A stretch of 42,674 nucleotides of DNA from Cytophagales bacterium (GCA_019456305.1 VRUD01000034.1:1-42674); one strand, 5' to 3'; positions 1 to 7,672 are shown, counted from the first letter of the stretch. A program made the numbers and translations. The notes: generated by a model not told the origin, from the letters alone.

Positions 1-125
1 GCGGGCAGATATTTTTTTATTATTCTTACATAAGGGAGCGTGTAGGTTTGGATGAGAGCATCGTGGTAGCTCCAGTAGGTTAGTATTAGAATATTTTTAG
101 TTCCTTTTATCTTAATTTCTGTCAT
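1..125 (-). CDS. Glycosyltransferase, N-terminal end only (cut by window edge)
   Basis: Reading leftward from an ATG at 123-125 there is an open frame of 41 codons to the window edge. It reads MTEIKIKGTKNILILTY, then WSYHDALIQTYTLPYVR. The pattern of a short lead, a hydrophobic beta strand (NILILTYW) and a polar DALIQTYTLPY segment is typical of the first strand and helix of GT4-type (GT-B fold) glycosyltransferases in Bacteroidota polysaccharide loci. The start overlaps the stop of the GT2 gene upstream by 14 bases, so the two are probably translated as one operon. The catalytic part lies outside the window, so donor and acceptor cannot be inferred. The family call rests on general resemblance of about 40 residues. 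Confidence 0.6.
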   Translation of the reverse strand, partial: MTEIKIKGTKNILILTYWSYHDALIQTYTLPYVRIIKKYLP

Positions 126-1074
126 TTTTTAGCGCCTCAATTAATTTTTTCCCTATTAATATTTTAGGCAGTAACATTAACAACTCTTTCCTCAACCCAA
201 TTTCGTTAACTGCTTTCCACCAGAATTTCAATCCATTTTTTAAATCATTATCCAGATAACTGTGAATAGCACAAAAATAGAAAGAGTAACCCTTTAAAGT
301 AGAAATTTGTTTTGGTACTAATGGCACGTTTTTGTTGATCCAATCTGTTGCCAGGAGTCTTTTTTGTATTATCATCTGGTTATCTGAGCGCATGGATCTG
401 GCAAGGTGGTCACGTACCAGAATGGTTGATCTTCCAATAATATAAATTTTATCATGAATCAGGTTTTTGACAAGAAACATCCAGTCCTCCATAATGGCAT
501 ATTTCCTATCTTCATGAAACCGATTCACCTCACCCCCTACCCCCTCTCCACCAAGGTGGAGAGGGGAAATAAATGGATCTTTTTTAATACAAAAATGACA
601 GGCAAAGGGATTTCCCTTTAATACCAGGTCAATATCATAAAAACCTTCCTGCAAACGGCTTACGGTTGATATTTGTAGTGAGCGGGCATGCCCGCTCACT
701 ACACTACGAAAAAATTCATATTTGGTAGCAAAAAAATTCGCCTCAGGGTAACCTTTAATGGTATCATATAACACCTGCAGGTGATCGGGTTTCATCAGAT
801 CATCTGAATCAAAGAAGATAATATAGCAGCCTTTGGCTTTTTCAATACCATTATTCCTGGCAGCTCCTCTTTCTGCATTTTTTTGCCGTAAATAATTTAT
901 TTTAGGATCATTACCAAACTGCTGCTTAATAATTTGCTGCGTATTATCCGTACTACCATCATCTATAATAATAATTTCAAAGTCTTGAAAATCCTGTTTT
1001 ATTATAGAGCTGATTGTTTCACCAATAAGATGAGATCGATTATAGGTTGGAATTATAATACTAAAGAAAGGCAT
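112..1074 (-). CDS. GT2 glycosyltransferase carrying two palindromic inserts
   Basis: A GT-A fold, family 2 transferase that would move a sugar from a nucleotide donor to the growing surface glycan at the cytoplasmic membrane. Numbering from the longest frame (ATG at 1098), the N-terminal FFSIIIPTYNR strand (11-21), IIIIDDGSTDNT (42-53) and the metal-binding DSDD (97-100) are all present. I prefer the ATG at 1074 (MPFFSIIIPTYN), because family members start just before this strand and the 8 extra residues add nothing. Two palindromic DNA elements are read through in frame: one gives residues about 131-141 (SVVSGHARSLQ), the other about 177-193 (Gly/Glu-rich ISPLHLGGEGVGGEVNR). Both fall after the donor-binding half, in the variable acceptor half, where an insert is easiest to tolerate. 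The frame stays open on both sides, so the protein is probably made, though activity is uncertain. Confidence 0.85.
   Translation of the reverse strand: MPFFSIIIPTYNRSHLIGETISSIIKQDFQDFEIIIIDDGSTDNTQQIIKQQFGNDPKINYLRQKNAERGAARNNGIEKAKGCYIIFFDSDDLMKPDHLQVLYDTIKGYPEANFFATKYEFFRSVVSGHARSLQISTVSRLQEGFYDIDLVLKGNPFACHFCIKKDPFISPLHLGGEGVGGEVNRFHEDRKYAIMEDWMFLVKNLIHDKIYIIGRSTILVRDHLARSMRSDNQMIIQKRLLATDWINKNVPLVPKQISTLKGYSFYFCAIHSYLDNDLKNGLKFWWKAVNEIGLRKELLMLLPKILIGKKLIEALKNDRN
526..566 (-). repeat. Palindromic element A, in-frame inside the GT2 gene
   Basis: A C-rich head (cacctcacccccta, 526-539) is followed by a hairpin, cccctctccacc / ggtggagagggg, with 12-base arms and a two-base loop (541-566). 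Two more copies of the same head-plus-hairpin lie at 11385-11456 and 11531-11587. The copy here lacks the aactttgaa tail seen at 11531-11587. Its GC content stands out sharply from the AT-rich gene. Confidence 0.9.
675..702. repeat. Perfect 28-base palindrome inside the GT2 gene
   Basis: The 14 bases gtagtgagcgggca are followed directly by their exact reverse complement. The element is translated as part of the GT2 protein (SVVSGHARSLQ). It has the same size and build (GTAG...GCATGC...CTAC) as the core of the palindrome at 28014-28067, although the inner bases differ, so the two may be variants of one family. Confidence 0.9.
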
Positions 1075-1111
1075 AGTAAGCTCAAATATGTAAATCAAAA
1101 ATCACAAAAGC

Positions 1112-1131
1112 CATCCCGAGTACTCGGGATG
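1112..1131. repeat. Palindromic element C (CCCGAGTACTCGGG), intergenic copy
   Basis: A perfect 20-base palindrome, CATCCCGAGTACTCGGGATG, lies between the GT2 and MBL-fold genes. Other copies of the core are at 22843-22858 (inside wzt) and 38716-38731 (one mismatch). A degraded relative may be at about 11636-11656. Confidence 0.85.
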
Positions 1132-1180
1132 AAAAATGCACCAAAATTATATTGTTATGACACTAGTTGTCATTTTTTAT

Positions 1181-2470
1181 TCATGCTGCTCTAACTTTCA
1201 ATTTTCTAAATATCACCCCAATAAGATAAAAAAGATTTACATTTCTCCCTCTACTTCTCAATTGTTCTATCCTAAATAAGTTGTAGAATCTAGTATATTT
1301 TCCTTTTTGGGGCCTTTGGTATCTTCCATTCACTCCCAGCGTATCCATTCCAAAAGGAAACTTTAAGCAAAACAACAAGGAATCTGAGGATAATGATATA
1401 TCGCAATTCTCATAATGTCTTTGCACCTTTATCAATCCTGATTTGAAGGACAACTCATATGTTTGGTCATAATCACAAAGATGTATGGTTGCGGGTTTTA
1501 ATTGCTTTAAAAAGAAATTGATTAGCAAATCATTATTTTTTATACATTCATTTCTGTATTCATCAAAAACCACTTTCACTTCTTTTATGTCTATTTTTGG
1601 ACTTGACAAGAGCAGCGGATTTTCAAAAACGCTGGAGTAATCTTTAGCATATTTTTCTAAAGACTTCAACGAATCATGGTCATCATTTACAGTATATTCT
1701 TCCCCGGGATAAAGAATTACCGGCTCTACATCTGTATTATCTTTAAGAAATTTATGAGCTCTATCTATTGTAGTGATCTTATCATTTATGTAATAATTTT
1801 CTTTGTGAGCAAACCAGACGAAACTTGCAAAAGGAATGGTATAGGTTGGTTTAAAAACATCACATTCTAATTTGTATGCATCCAATTTCTCCTTAGCTAT
1901 TTTTTCCCTTAACTCTGGTTGATCCTTATTCCCTGCCCAGAAAGCATAAGAGAATTGGTTGAACAATATATCAACATGATCAACTTTGGACTTTATTCTT
2001 TTTGCATCACTGAGATTACTTATCCAGCAATCATTTGTATTAAGAATGGTAATATCATTAGTTTTAAAACAAGCCCAGGAATCTCCTTCGGTAAAGCGTT
2101 CACATAATATTTTAAAATCATTTGAAATGGTAAACCAGGCATTTTTTTTAAGCTCAATTACTTCTTTAAAACCTAATAAATTACAAAAACCAACTACTCG
2201 TTTATCTTTAGTATATTGAAACAGAACAGTAATATTTTCTCTGATTTCTTTTGGAATTTTCTTTAGATTAGGGGGAAAAAAATGATCCGGATGTTCATGG
2301 GAGAACCAAATGTGTGTTATTTTACTATAATCTTCATATTTAAATTTGGTATCAACCAGTAATTTCCAACCATTGTTAAAAACTGGCCCTTCAAACCAAG
2401 GGTCACAGATTACTCTTACATTGGCTTTCTCCATTATAAAAGAGGCGTGGTTGACAAATGTAATTTTCAT
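1181..2470 (-). CDS. Metallo-beta-lactamase-fold protein, CMAH-like
   Basis: A 429-residue cytoplasmic protein with an N-terminal metallo-beta-lactamase fold. It has the strand MKITFVNHASFIM, then CDPWFEGPVFNNGWKL (22-37) and the metal-binding signature SHEHPDH with His58, His60, Asp62 and His63. The DPW-GP-F-GW pattern just before HxHxDH resembles the MBL domain of CMP-N-acetylneuraminate hydroxylase (CMAH); bacterial relatives in glycan loci have no agreed function. I do not see the Rieske [2Fe-2S] CxH...CxxH pair that CMAH carries before its MBL domain, so sialic-acid hydroxylation is unlikely. The C-terminal half (about 290-429) is not recognised; it has a QRHYENCDISLSSDSL stretch like an SCP2-type lipid-binding end. 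It probably acts as a hydrolase or oxidoreductase on a sugar nucleotide or lipid-linked glycan of this locus (inference). Confidence 0.75.
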   Translation of the reverse strand: MKITFVNHASFIMEKANVRVICDPWFEGPVFNNGWKLLVDTKFKYEDYSKITHIWFSHEHPDHFFPPNLKKIPKEIRENITVLFQYTKDKRVVGFCNLLGFKEVIELKKNAWFTISNDFKILCERFTEGDSWACFKTNDITILNTNDCWISNLSDAKRIKSKVDHVDILFNQFSYAFWAGNKDQPELREKIAKEKLDAYKLECDVFKPTYTIPFASFVWFAHKENYYINDKITTIDRAHKFLKDNTDVEPVILYPGEEYTVNDDHDSLKSLEKYAKDYSSVFENPLLLSSPKIDIKEVKVVFDEYRNECIKNNDLLINFFLKQLKPATIHLCDYDQTYELSFKSGLIKVQRHYENCDISLSSDSLLFCLKFPFGMDTLGVNGRYQRPQKGKYTRFYNLFRIEQLRSRGRNVNLFYLIGVIFRKLKVRAA

Positions 2471-2478
2471 AGTTACAT

Positions 2479-2634
2479 CTATTTAATATAAGGATTTTGG
2501 GGTAAATATATTATATTATAGCCACTCTTCTCAAGATTAGTGAACAAACGTTTATTGATTTTCTTTTTGATAATAATTATACTTATATTTTTATGTCTTC
2601 TTAACTTTAATTTACATAACAAATCCTGGTACAT
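2479..2634 (-). CDS. Possible small basic protein, 51 residues
   Basis: An open frame from the ATG at 2632-2634 (MYQDLLCKLKLRRHKN...) to a TAG 8 bases before the MBL-fold start. It is Lys/Arg-rich with an isoleucine run (ISIIII) and ends GYNIIYLPQNPYIK. The frame is also open for about 18 codons before the ATG, overlapping the end of the GT2 gene. It could be a real small gene, the tail of a decayed gene, or chance in AT-rich DNA; no family is recognised. Its position, filling an otherwise empty 200-base gap in an operon with tight spacing, is the only support. Confidence 0.25.
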   Translation of the reverse strand: MYQDLLCKLKLRRHKNISIIIIKKKINKRLFTNLEKSGYNIIYLPQNPYIK

Positions 2635-2671
2635 TACTTTCTTTTTGATCTTTTTAAATAACCTTGAACTC

Positions 2672-3664
2672 TTATCTTGTAAAACGCCTCAAAAATTTGA
2701 TCATACCTTCACCTAGCCATTTCGCCCGCCAATTGATTTGATTGAAATTGTGACTTTTATAGAAATCATAATTATATTTTTTTACAAAAAGAGCTATTTG
2801 TTTCGCCTTATCTAAATATAAATTATGATAATAATTATTTATTTGTGCTTTCAAAAAATATAAGAATGCCTTTCCCATATCTTCCTTTTTGTATTTTTTA
2901 GTAACTGTGTAACCATCATCACAATAATGATATAAATTAAGTATTTTCAGGGCATTAATAAATTCTTCGGTGAAATCGAATGATCTGAGTATTTTACTAA
3001 ATACCCTTACCCAATCGTGTGCGAATTTGATATTTTCTGAAATTGATTTACTTGTGTTGTGTAATCTGTATTTAGAAAATATATTTCCCACTTTTAGAAT
3101 ATCATAATTCAAAGTTATTCTTACCAATAAATCAAAATCCATCCCGTAGTCAAGCGATTCATCAAGATAACCGAGTTTTTCAACTACTTGCTTTCTAAAG
3201 AAAGAAGAAGGTTGTGGAAAAGGCATGTAGGCCAGATACTTGTATTTTAAGTCTTCCTCTTCGGCCCCTTTTAATATTTCTTTGTCATTTTGATCATTAA
3301 AGAGAATTGTTTTCCCATGGATGAGCATTATTGCAGGATAATCCATAAAATATTGCTGAGCCATATGTAATGCATTGGGCGCTAAAAGATCATCGCTATT
3401 GATCCAGGTTATTATATCGCCTTTGGCTTTTTTTAGTCCTTTATTGATGGCGTTACTTTGACCTGTATCGGGTTCACTTATCCAGTAATTGACATGCTTT
3501 TCATATTTTTTTATAATTTCTAAAGTATTATCAGTACTTCCGCCATCAATAATAATATATTCCAGGTTAGGATAATTCTGATTGATAACAGATTGAATGG
3601 TTTGCTCTATATATTGTGCCTGATTGTAGGATGGGGTGATGATGGATATTTTAGGATTGATCAT
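2672..3664 (-). CDS. GT2 glycosyltransferase, WcaA-like
   Basis: A 330-residue family 2 glycosyltransferase. It starts KISIITPSYNQAQYIEQTI (5-23), followed by YIIIDGGSTDNT (36-47), SEPDTGQSNAINKG (63-76) and the metal-binding INSDD (88-92). The SEPDxGQSxAINKG box with NSDD is typical of the WcaA/colanic-acid-type GT2 subgroup. The C-terminal helices (about 200-330) are Lys/Tyr-rich, as in family members that sit on the membrane. The start codon is the only Met before the first strand. A diverged copy of the first roughly 100 bases of this gene, including its upstream region, survives at 4026-4128. Donor and acceptor cannot be read from the sequence. Confidence 0.9.
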   Translation of the reverse strand: MINPKISIITPSYNQAQYIEQTIQSVINQNYPNLEYIIIDGGSTDNTLEIIKKYEKHVNYWISEPDTGQSNAINKGLKKAKGDIITWINSDDLLAPNALHMAQQYFMDYPAIMLIHGKTILFNDQNDKEILKGAEEEDLKYKYLAYMPFPQPSSFFRKQVVEKLGYLDESLDYGMDFDLLVRITLNYDILKVGNIFSKYRLHNTSKSISENIKFAHDWVRVFSKILRSFDFTEEFINALKILNLYHYCDDGYTVTKKYKKEDMGKAFLYFLKAQINNYYHNLYLDKAKQIALFVKKYNYDFYKSHNFNQINWRAKWLGEGMIKFLRRFTR

Positions 3665-3760
3665 TGATTGGAAGCTTTAAAAAAAATCTATAAAATATAA
3701 GCTGTAAAGGTAAATATAAATTCAAAGAATTTTGAGGTCAGTTGTTCTGAGTTTGGTGAA

Positions 3761-3925
3761 TTAAGTATCACAATTCCAATAATCATTGAGGTTTTTTATT
3801 TTTAAATAGCTATCTTGCATATCCATTTGATGATTAACTATCCCTACATCTAAAAAGATCAACTTTTTAGGTTTTTTTCTCGTGCCAATTATTGGTAAAT
3901 CTATTGATTTAGTTCCCTGCACAGG
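3761..3925 (-). pseudogene. Tail fragment of a DUF4143-type AAA ATPase
   Basis: On the minus strand, one frame reads PVQGTKSIDLPIIGTRK, then KPKKLIFLDVGIVNHQ, MDMQ, ..LKIKNLNDYW and a stop at 3761-3763. The K-P-K-L-x-F-x-D-x-G-x-x-N motif followed by a short linker and LND is the hallmark of the DUF4143 domain at the C-terminus of a widespread group of AAA+ ATPases of unknown role. A whole protein would have about 400 residues, while only about 55 codons remain. There is no start codon and no P-loop part. The fragment abuts an AT-rich stretch (3930-4025) and then the GT2 head fragment, so this 460-base gap is a deletion scar. Confidence 0.6.
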
Positions 3926-4025
3926 GTATAATAATTAATGATCTTTCTATTAAATACACCCATTTTGTTACAAAATATGTAATAAAATGGTGCCAGTATA
4001 TGACAAATTTAATTATAAAACAAAA

Positions 4026-4128
4026 ATTGATAACAGATAAAATGGTTTGCTCTATATATTTTGCCTGATTGTATGAAGGGGTGATGATCGTTATTTTGTG
4101 TTTGATCATTGATTGACAGTTAAAAAAA
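4026..4128 (-). pseudogene. Head fragment of a GT2 gene (duplicate of the 2672-3664 start)
   Basis: Bases 4026-4128 match 3581-3680 closely over about 100 bases, including the bases upstream of the start codon. From the ATG at 4107-4109 the frame reads MIKHKITIITPSYNQAK, then YIEQTILSVIN, the first strand and helix of a GT2 enzyme nearly identical to that of 2672-3664. After that the similarity stops abruptly at an attgataac junction and the frame runs into unrelated sequence (FCFIIKFVIYW...). No DXD motif or acceptor half follows. It is a remnant of a second, lost GT2 copy or of a failed duplication. Confidence 0.8.
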
Positions 4129-4902
4129 TCATAAGATATTTTCATACAATGCATCATATTCTTCAACCTTACCTTGGTTTCTAAATGAGACCACCAGGTC
4201 TGCTAACTTAAAGGAGTTGTTTCTAAGAAATTCATCTACCTGATGATACTGACATCCATCTTGATAAATTTCATGATTGTTCATTTCTAGTAATACATAT
4301 CTGGTTTTTAAAAGAGATATTATTGCTCCTTTTAAAATTGATAATTCGGTACCTTGTGTATCTATTTTAATCAATAAAATATTTTTGGCATTATCAAATT
4401 CTTTATCAACTGTTGTAACTTCAACATTTTGTTTTTCTACAAGCTGGAATTTTGATTTATGTTCATCCGGGAATAAATTTATTTGGAAATCATTTAATTC
4501 ATTTAATGAGGATGATAAACTATTTTCGGTAACATTTAATATGGCGTTGCCCTGTTTTTCACCTAAAGCCATGTTTTTTAGTATAATATTTTTATAATTA
4601 CTACACTTTAATTTTGCAAATTCAAATAATTTAAGATAGGGTTCGTAACTATAAACTTTCAAATCTTTGTAATGCTTTGCAAAAAACAGGGAAGTATCAC
4701 CATTTGCACAACCAATATCTATTATTACCGATCCTTTTAAATCGGTTTTTCGCTTTTTTATTAAATTTACTGTTCTGAATAAATGTTCTGAAGGATTTGT
4801 AAAAAAGTTATCTTTAACATAATAATAGATAAATTGATTGATTTGAAAGGGAAATAAACAAAATTTGATTGCATATTTAGCAATAATCTTAAATAGGTTC
4901 AT
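4129..4902 (-). CDS. FkbM-family SAM methyltransferase
   Basis: A Rossmann-fold methyltransferase that transfers methyl from S-adenosylmethionine to a sugar hydroxyl. It shows motif I (IIDIGCANGDTSLFF), the acidic strand YSYEPYLK, and the FkbM-specific LLIKIDTQGTELSILKGA and VLLEMNNHEIY boxes. The frame is open from an ATG at 4926, but I choose the ATG at 4902 (MNLFKIIAKYAIKF, 257 residues). That ATG makes an ATGA overlap with the TGA of the upstream GT87-like gene, the usual mark of translational coupling. It is closely related in layout to the FkbM gene at 19502-20338: both share LEMxNHxxYQ and an EYDA/EWDA-type end. It probably O-methylates a residue of the surface glycan. Confidence 0.9.
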   Translation of the reverse strand: MNLFKIIAKYAIKFCLFPFQINQFIYYYVKDNFFTNPSEHLFRTVNLIKKRKTDLKGSVIIDIGCANGDTSLFFAKHYKDLKVYSYEPYLKLFEFAKLKCSNYKNIILKNMALGEKQGNAILNVTENSLSSSLNELNDFQINLFPDEHKSKFQLVEKQNVEVTTVDKEFDNAKNILLIKIDTQGTELSILKGAIISLLKTRYVLLEMNNHEIYQDGCQYHQVDEFLRNNSFKLADLVVSFRNQGKVEEYDALYENIL

Positions 4903-6254
4903 AATACAAGCATTCTTTTTGCCCATAACGGTAATGTATGTATCATCATAAAAATAAGGTATGCAAAAATATACCAGTTTATGAATTCCTCAATAAGGGT
5001 ATAAAGAAAAAAATAAAATTTACCAAATAATACATACGACCAAAAAGTAATGATAATACCTATCAGCGCAAGCATTGTAGGTGTTCTTATTACATTATTG
5101 TCACTACATGAATGTTGTGTTACATTGTTGTACTTTACCCAAGCTAATAGCTGGGGTATAGCAAATATTAAGAAAATAAATTTATAGTCAAAATTATTTC
5201 CGATCAAAAATGTGCCGATATAAATACAAGCGCCTATTTTAAAGCTGAAAAAATGGTCTTTTTGAAGGCTCCGGGTACTCCCTGAGTGCCCGGATTCTTC
5301 AAAAAGATTTACTTTATTGAGCAAGGCCGATTTTTGCTTTTTTACTATAAACAATAATGTTAATATGAGAACAGCTATTGTAGCGTAAGCAATTATTTTT
5401 ATAGGTATCAAAGAAAATATATTATGAAATATGGGATAGTAATCCAATAAATTTAAAAAAACAAGGCAGCCATATTGCGTTGCTACAGATATTGACCAAT
5501 ACTTTTCCTTAAGAAGATGACTTATGTAAATAATATCCTGCAGGTTGAAAAAAATATAAATGATGCCAATAGAAAGTAAAACAAAAAAAAGGATCAATGA
5601 TGGCTTCCTTCTCTCATTAAAAAATGCTGCGATTGTTGCAAATGGATATAATTTTAAAAATGAAGCAAGCATCAAAAATGTACATGACCAAAAAACAGTA
5701 TATTTTTTTTTGACAATTAAAACAGAAAGAGCACATAATATAAAAATGAACAAGTCAGGATTACAACGTTCTACTGCCAGCATGATCGGAGGTGAACACA
5801 TTATTAAACCATAATATATTCCTTCATTGACATTTAATTTACCAATTAACCAAAAAGTAAAAACATAAAATATGGTAACAATTCCAATAGCTATAGCAAT
5901 AATGTTATCATACGAAAAAGGGAGATATGAAAAAAGAAGCCACATTCTTGGGTAAGAATAATTTTCATGATAAGGATGACATGGGTTAGTGCTTAATACA
6001 TCATATCCTTTTCTATAACACTCAAAAATTGAAATATTGATGTTTAAATCCAAAAATAAAGTTTTTGCTGCAGGCACACCAAAATACTGCCAGAAATTGG
6101 TGTAATCCATAAAAAAAGATGAAACATATATTGCAATAAAATATAATGTTATTACTAATAATAAAACCACCCTGCCATCAACTCTGGATTTCTTAGAGAT
6201 AAAAAGTATCAATTTATCTGCAGCGTTATTGATAAACTTTATTAAATATTTCAT
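4899..6254 (-). CDS. GT87-like polytopic membrane glycosyltransferase (copy 1)
   Basis: A 451-residue membrane protein with roughly ten hydrophobic segments, starting at VVLLLVITLYFIAIYVSSFF. It fits the GT-C fold, DUF2029/GT87 type, with an acidic residue after the first helix (FMDYTNFWQY), an RCNPDLFIFILC segment and LASFLKLYPFATI before a cytosolic FNERRKP loop. Such enzymes use a polyprenyl-phosphate sugar donor on the outer face of the membrane. The next gene upstream (6276-7604) is a tandem paralogue, identical along many stretches. This copy differs by an in-frame hairpin insert at 5257-5307 (LFEESGHSGSTRSLQKD) and by a short extra segment (VTQHSCSDNNV). The insert lies in a loop between helices. 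Substrate unknown. Confidence 0.75.
   Translation of the reverse strand: MKYLIKFINNAADKLILFISKKSRVDGRVVLLLVITLYFIAIYVSSFFMDYTNFWQYFGVPAAKTLFLDLNINISIFECYRKGYDVLSTNPCHPYHENYSYPRMWLLFSYLPFSYDNIIAIAIGIVTIFYVFTFWLIGKLNVNEGIYYGLIMCSPPIMLAVERCNPDLFIFILCALSVLIVKKKYTVFWSCTFLMLASFLKLYPFATIAAFFNERRKPSLILFFVLLSIGIIYIFFNLQDIIYISHLLKEKYWSISVATQYGCLVFLNLLDYYPIFHNIFSLIPIKIIAYATIAVLILTLLFIVKKQKSALLNKVNLFEESGHSGSTRSLQKDHFFSFKIGACIYIGTFLIGNNFDYKFIFLIFAIPQLLAWVKYNNVTQHSCSDNNVIRTPTMLALIGIIITFWSYVLFGKFYFFLYTLIEEFINWYIFAYLIFMMIHTLPLWAKRMLVL
5257..5307. repeat. Hairpin element inserted in-frame in the GT87-like gene
   Basis: Two arms of 24 bases (5257-5280 and 5284-5307) are complementary at 21 of 24 positions around a three-base loop. 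The core (ccgggtactc / gagtgcccgg) resembles a drifted element C. The tandem paralogue has no counterpart at the matching place, so this is an insertion rather than ancestral sequence. Confidence 0.8.
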
Positions 6255-6275
6255 GTGAATCTATAGCTTTTATTT

Positions 6276-7604
6276 TCATTTTTTACTTAATAATAGCATC
6301 CTTCTTGCCCATAGAGGTGATATATGTATCATCATATAAATAACGTATGCAAAAATATACCAGTTTATTAATTCCTCTATAAAGATCCAAACAAAAAAAT
6401 AAAATTTACTAAATAATACAGTTGACCAAATAGTGATGATAATACCCGCCAGTACAAGCATCGTAATGGTTCTTATTTCATTGTTGTACTTTACCCAGGC
6501 TAATAGCTGGGGTATGGCAAATATTAAGAACATAAATTTATAGTCATAATTATTTCCGATCAAAAATGTGCCGATATAAATAGAAGCACTTATCTTAAAA
6601 TTGAATAAATGTTTCTGAACCGTCCCCATTATTAAATCGGAGTTTAATTTCTGGTTTTTTATGATATATATCAGTGTGAATATAAGTATAGCTACTATGG
6701 TGTAAGAAATTATTTTTGCAGGGATTACAGAAAATATATAATGAAAGAAAGGGTAGTAATTCAAAAAATCAAATAAAACAAGACAGCCATATTCTGCCAC
6801 AACATATTTTGACCAAAACTTTTCTTGAAGATTATGACTTATATAAATAATGTCCTGCAGGTTTAAGAATATATAAATGATACCAATAGAGAGTAAAATA
6901 AAAAAAGCGATTAAAGATGGCTTTTTTTTCTCATTAAAAAATGCTATGATTGTTGCGAATGGATAAAGCTTTAAAAATGAAGCAAGCATCAAAAATGTAT
7001 ATGCCCAAAAAGCAGGATACTTTTTTTTGACAACTAAAACAGCAAGGGCACATAATATAAAGATATATATGTCAGGATGACAATATTTTACTGCCAGCAT
7101 GATTGGAGGCGAGCACATTATTAACCCATAATATATTCCCTCATTAATATTTAATCTACCAACTAACCAAAAAATAGAAGAATAAAATATTGTAATAATA
7201 CCAATAGCTATACCAACAGTACTATCAGTCGACACATGAAGATTTGAAAAAAGAAGCCAAATTCTTGGATAAGAAAAATATCCATGATAAGGGGTACATG
7301 GGTTAGGGCTTAATACATCATACCCTTTGCTGGAACAGTCTAAAACTGAGATTATATAGTTTAGATCCATAAACAAAGTTTCTGCCTTAAATACACCTAA
7401 ATACAACCAGAATTTGTCGTAATCCATAAAAAAAGATGAAACATAAATTGCAATAAAATAGAAGCTTATAAATAATAACAGAATTATTCTGCCATCAAGA
7501 TTAGAAGGTTTTGAGATGAAAAGTGCAAATTTATCACCAGCGTCATTAAGAAACTTAGTTAGATAATTTGAAAATTTGGTAATTTGAAAATTTGTAGAGT
7601 ACAT
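6276..7604 (-). CDS. GT87-like polytopic membrane glycosyltransferase (copy 2)
   Basis: A 442-residue membrane protein, paralogue of the gene downstream. Shared blocks include FYFIAIYVSSFFMDY, NEGIYYGLIMCSPPIMLAV, SFLKLYPFATI, IGIIYIFLNLQDIIYIS and YIGTFLIGNNYDYKF. It lacks the hairpin insert of its neighbour: between helices it simply reads IKNQKLNSDLIMGTVQKH. It starts MYSTNFQITKF, about 17 residues longer at the N-terminus than copy 1. The tandem pair, 21 bases apart, arose by duplication and may add the same sugar to two different positions, or one may be redundant. It is divergent from the gene at 7673 across a 68-base spacer that must hold its promoter. GT87 assignment is by topology and weak motifs. 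Confidence 0.75.
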   Translation of the reverse strand: MYSTNFQITKFSNYLTKFLNDAGDKFALFISKPSNLDGRIILLLFISFYFIAIYVSSFFMDYDKFWLYLGVFKAETLFMDLNYIISVLDCSSKGYDVLSPNPCTPYHGYFSYPRIWLLFSNLHVSTDSTVGIAIGIITIFYSSIFWLVGRLNINEGIYYGLIMCSPPIMLAVKYCHPDIYIFILCALAVLVVKKKYPAFWAYTFLMLASFLKLYPFATIIAFFNEKKKPSLIAFFILLSIGIIYIFLNLQDIIYISHNLQEKFWSKYVVAEYGCLVLFDFLNYYPFFHYIFSVIPAKIISYTIVAILIFTLIYIIKNQKLNSDLIMGTVQKHLFNFKISASIYIGTFLIGNNYDYKFMFLIFAIPQLLAWVKYNNEIRTITMLVLAGIIITIWSTVLFSKFYFFVWIFIEELINWYIFAYVIYMMIHISPLWARRMLLLSKK

Positions 7605-7646
7605 GATCAGAACGTAAATGAATTATTGTATTCTCAAATTATTTTT

Positions 7647-7658
7647 TGTAAATTTACA
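7647..7658. promoter_or_regulatory. 12-base palindrome in divergent spacer, possible operator
   Basis: TGTAAATTTACA is a perfect palindrome in the spacer between two divergent transcription units. It lies 14 bases before the ATG at 7673, next to a TAttTTTG-like box that has one base too many for the Bacteroidota -7 consensus. In AT-rich DNA such a palindrome could be chance. Confidence 0.25.
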
Positions 7659-7672
7659 CAAAAAAATCAAAT

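Noticed and set aside
526-566. Element A as a transcription terminator
   Set aside because: Although it is a GC-rich hairpin, it lies in the middle of an open gene and has no following U-run on either strand.
1181-2470. MBL-fold protein as a true CMP-sialic acid hydroxylase
   Set aside because: No Rieske iron-sulphur motif and no sialic acid synthesis genes (neuA, neuB, neuC) in the window.
3909-4166. 85-codon minus-strand frame taken as a whole gene
   Set aside because: Its middle is a GT2 head starting at 4109; the upstream part overlaps the end of the FkbM gene in another frame and the downstream part is unrelated AT-rich sequence. Treated as a gene fragment instead.
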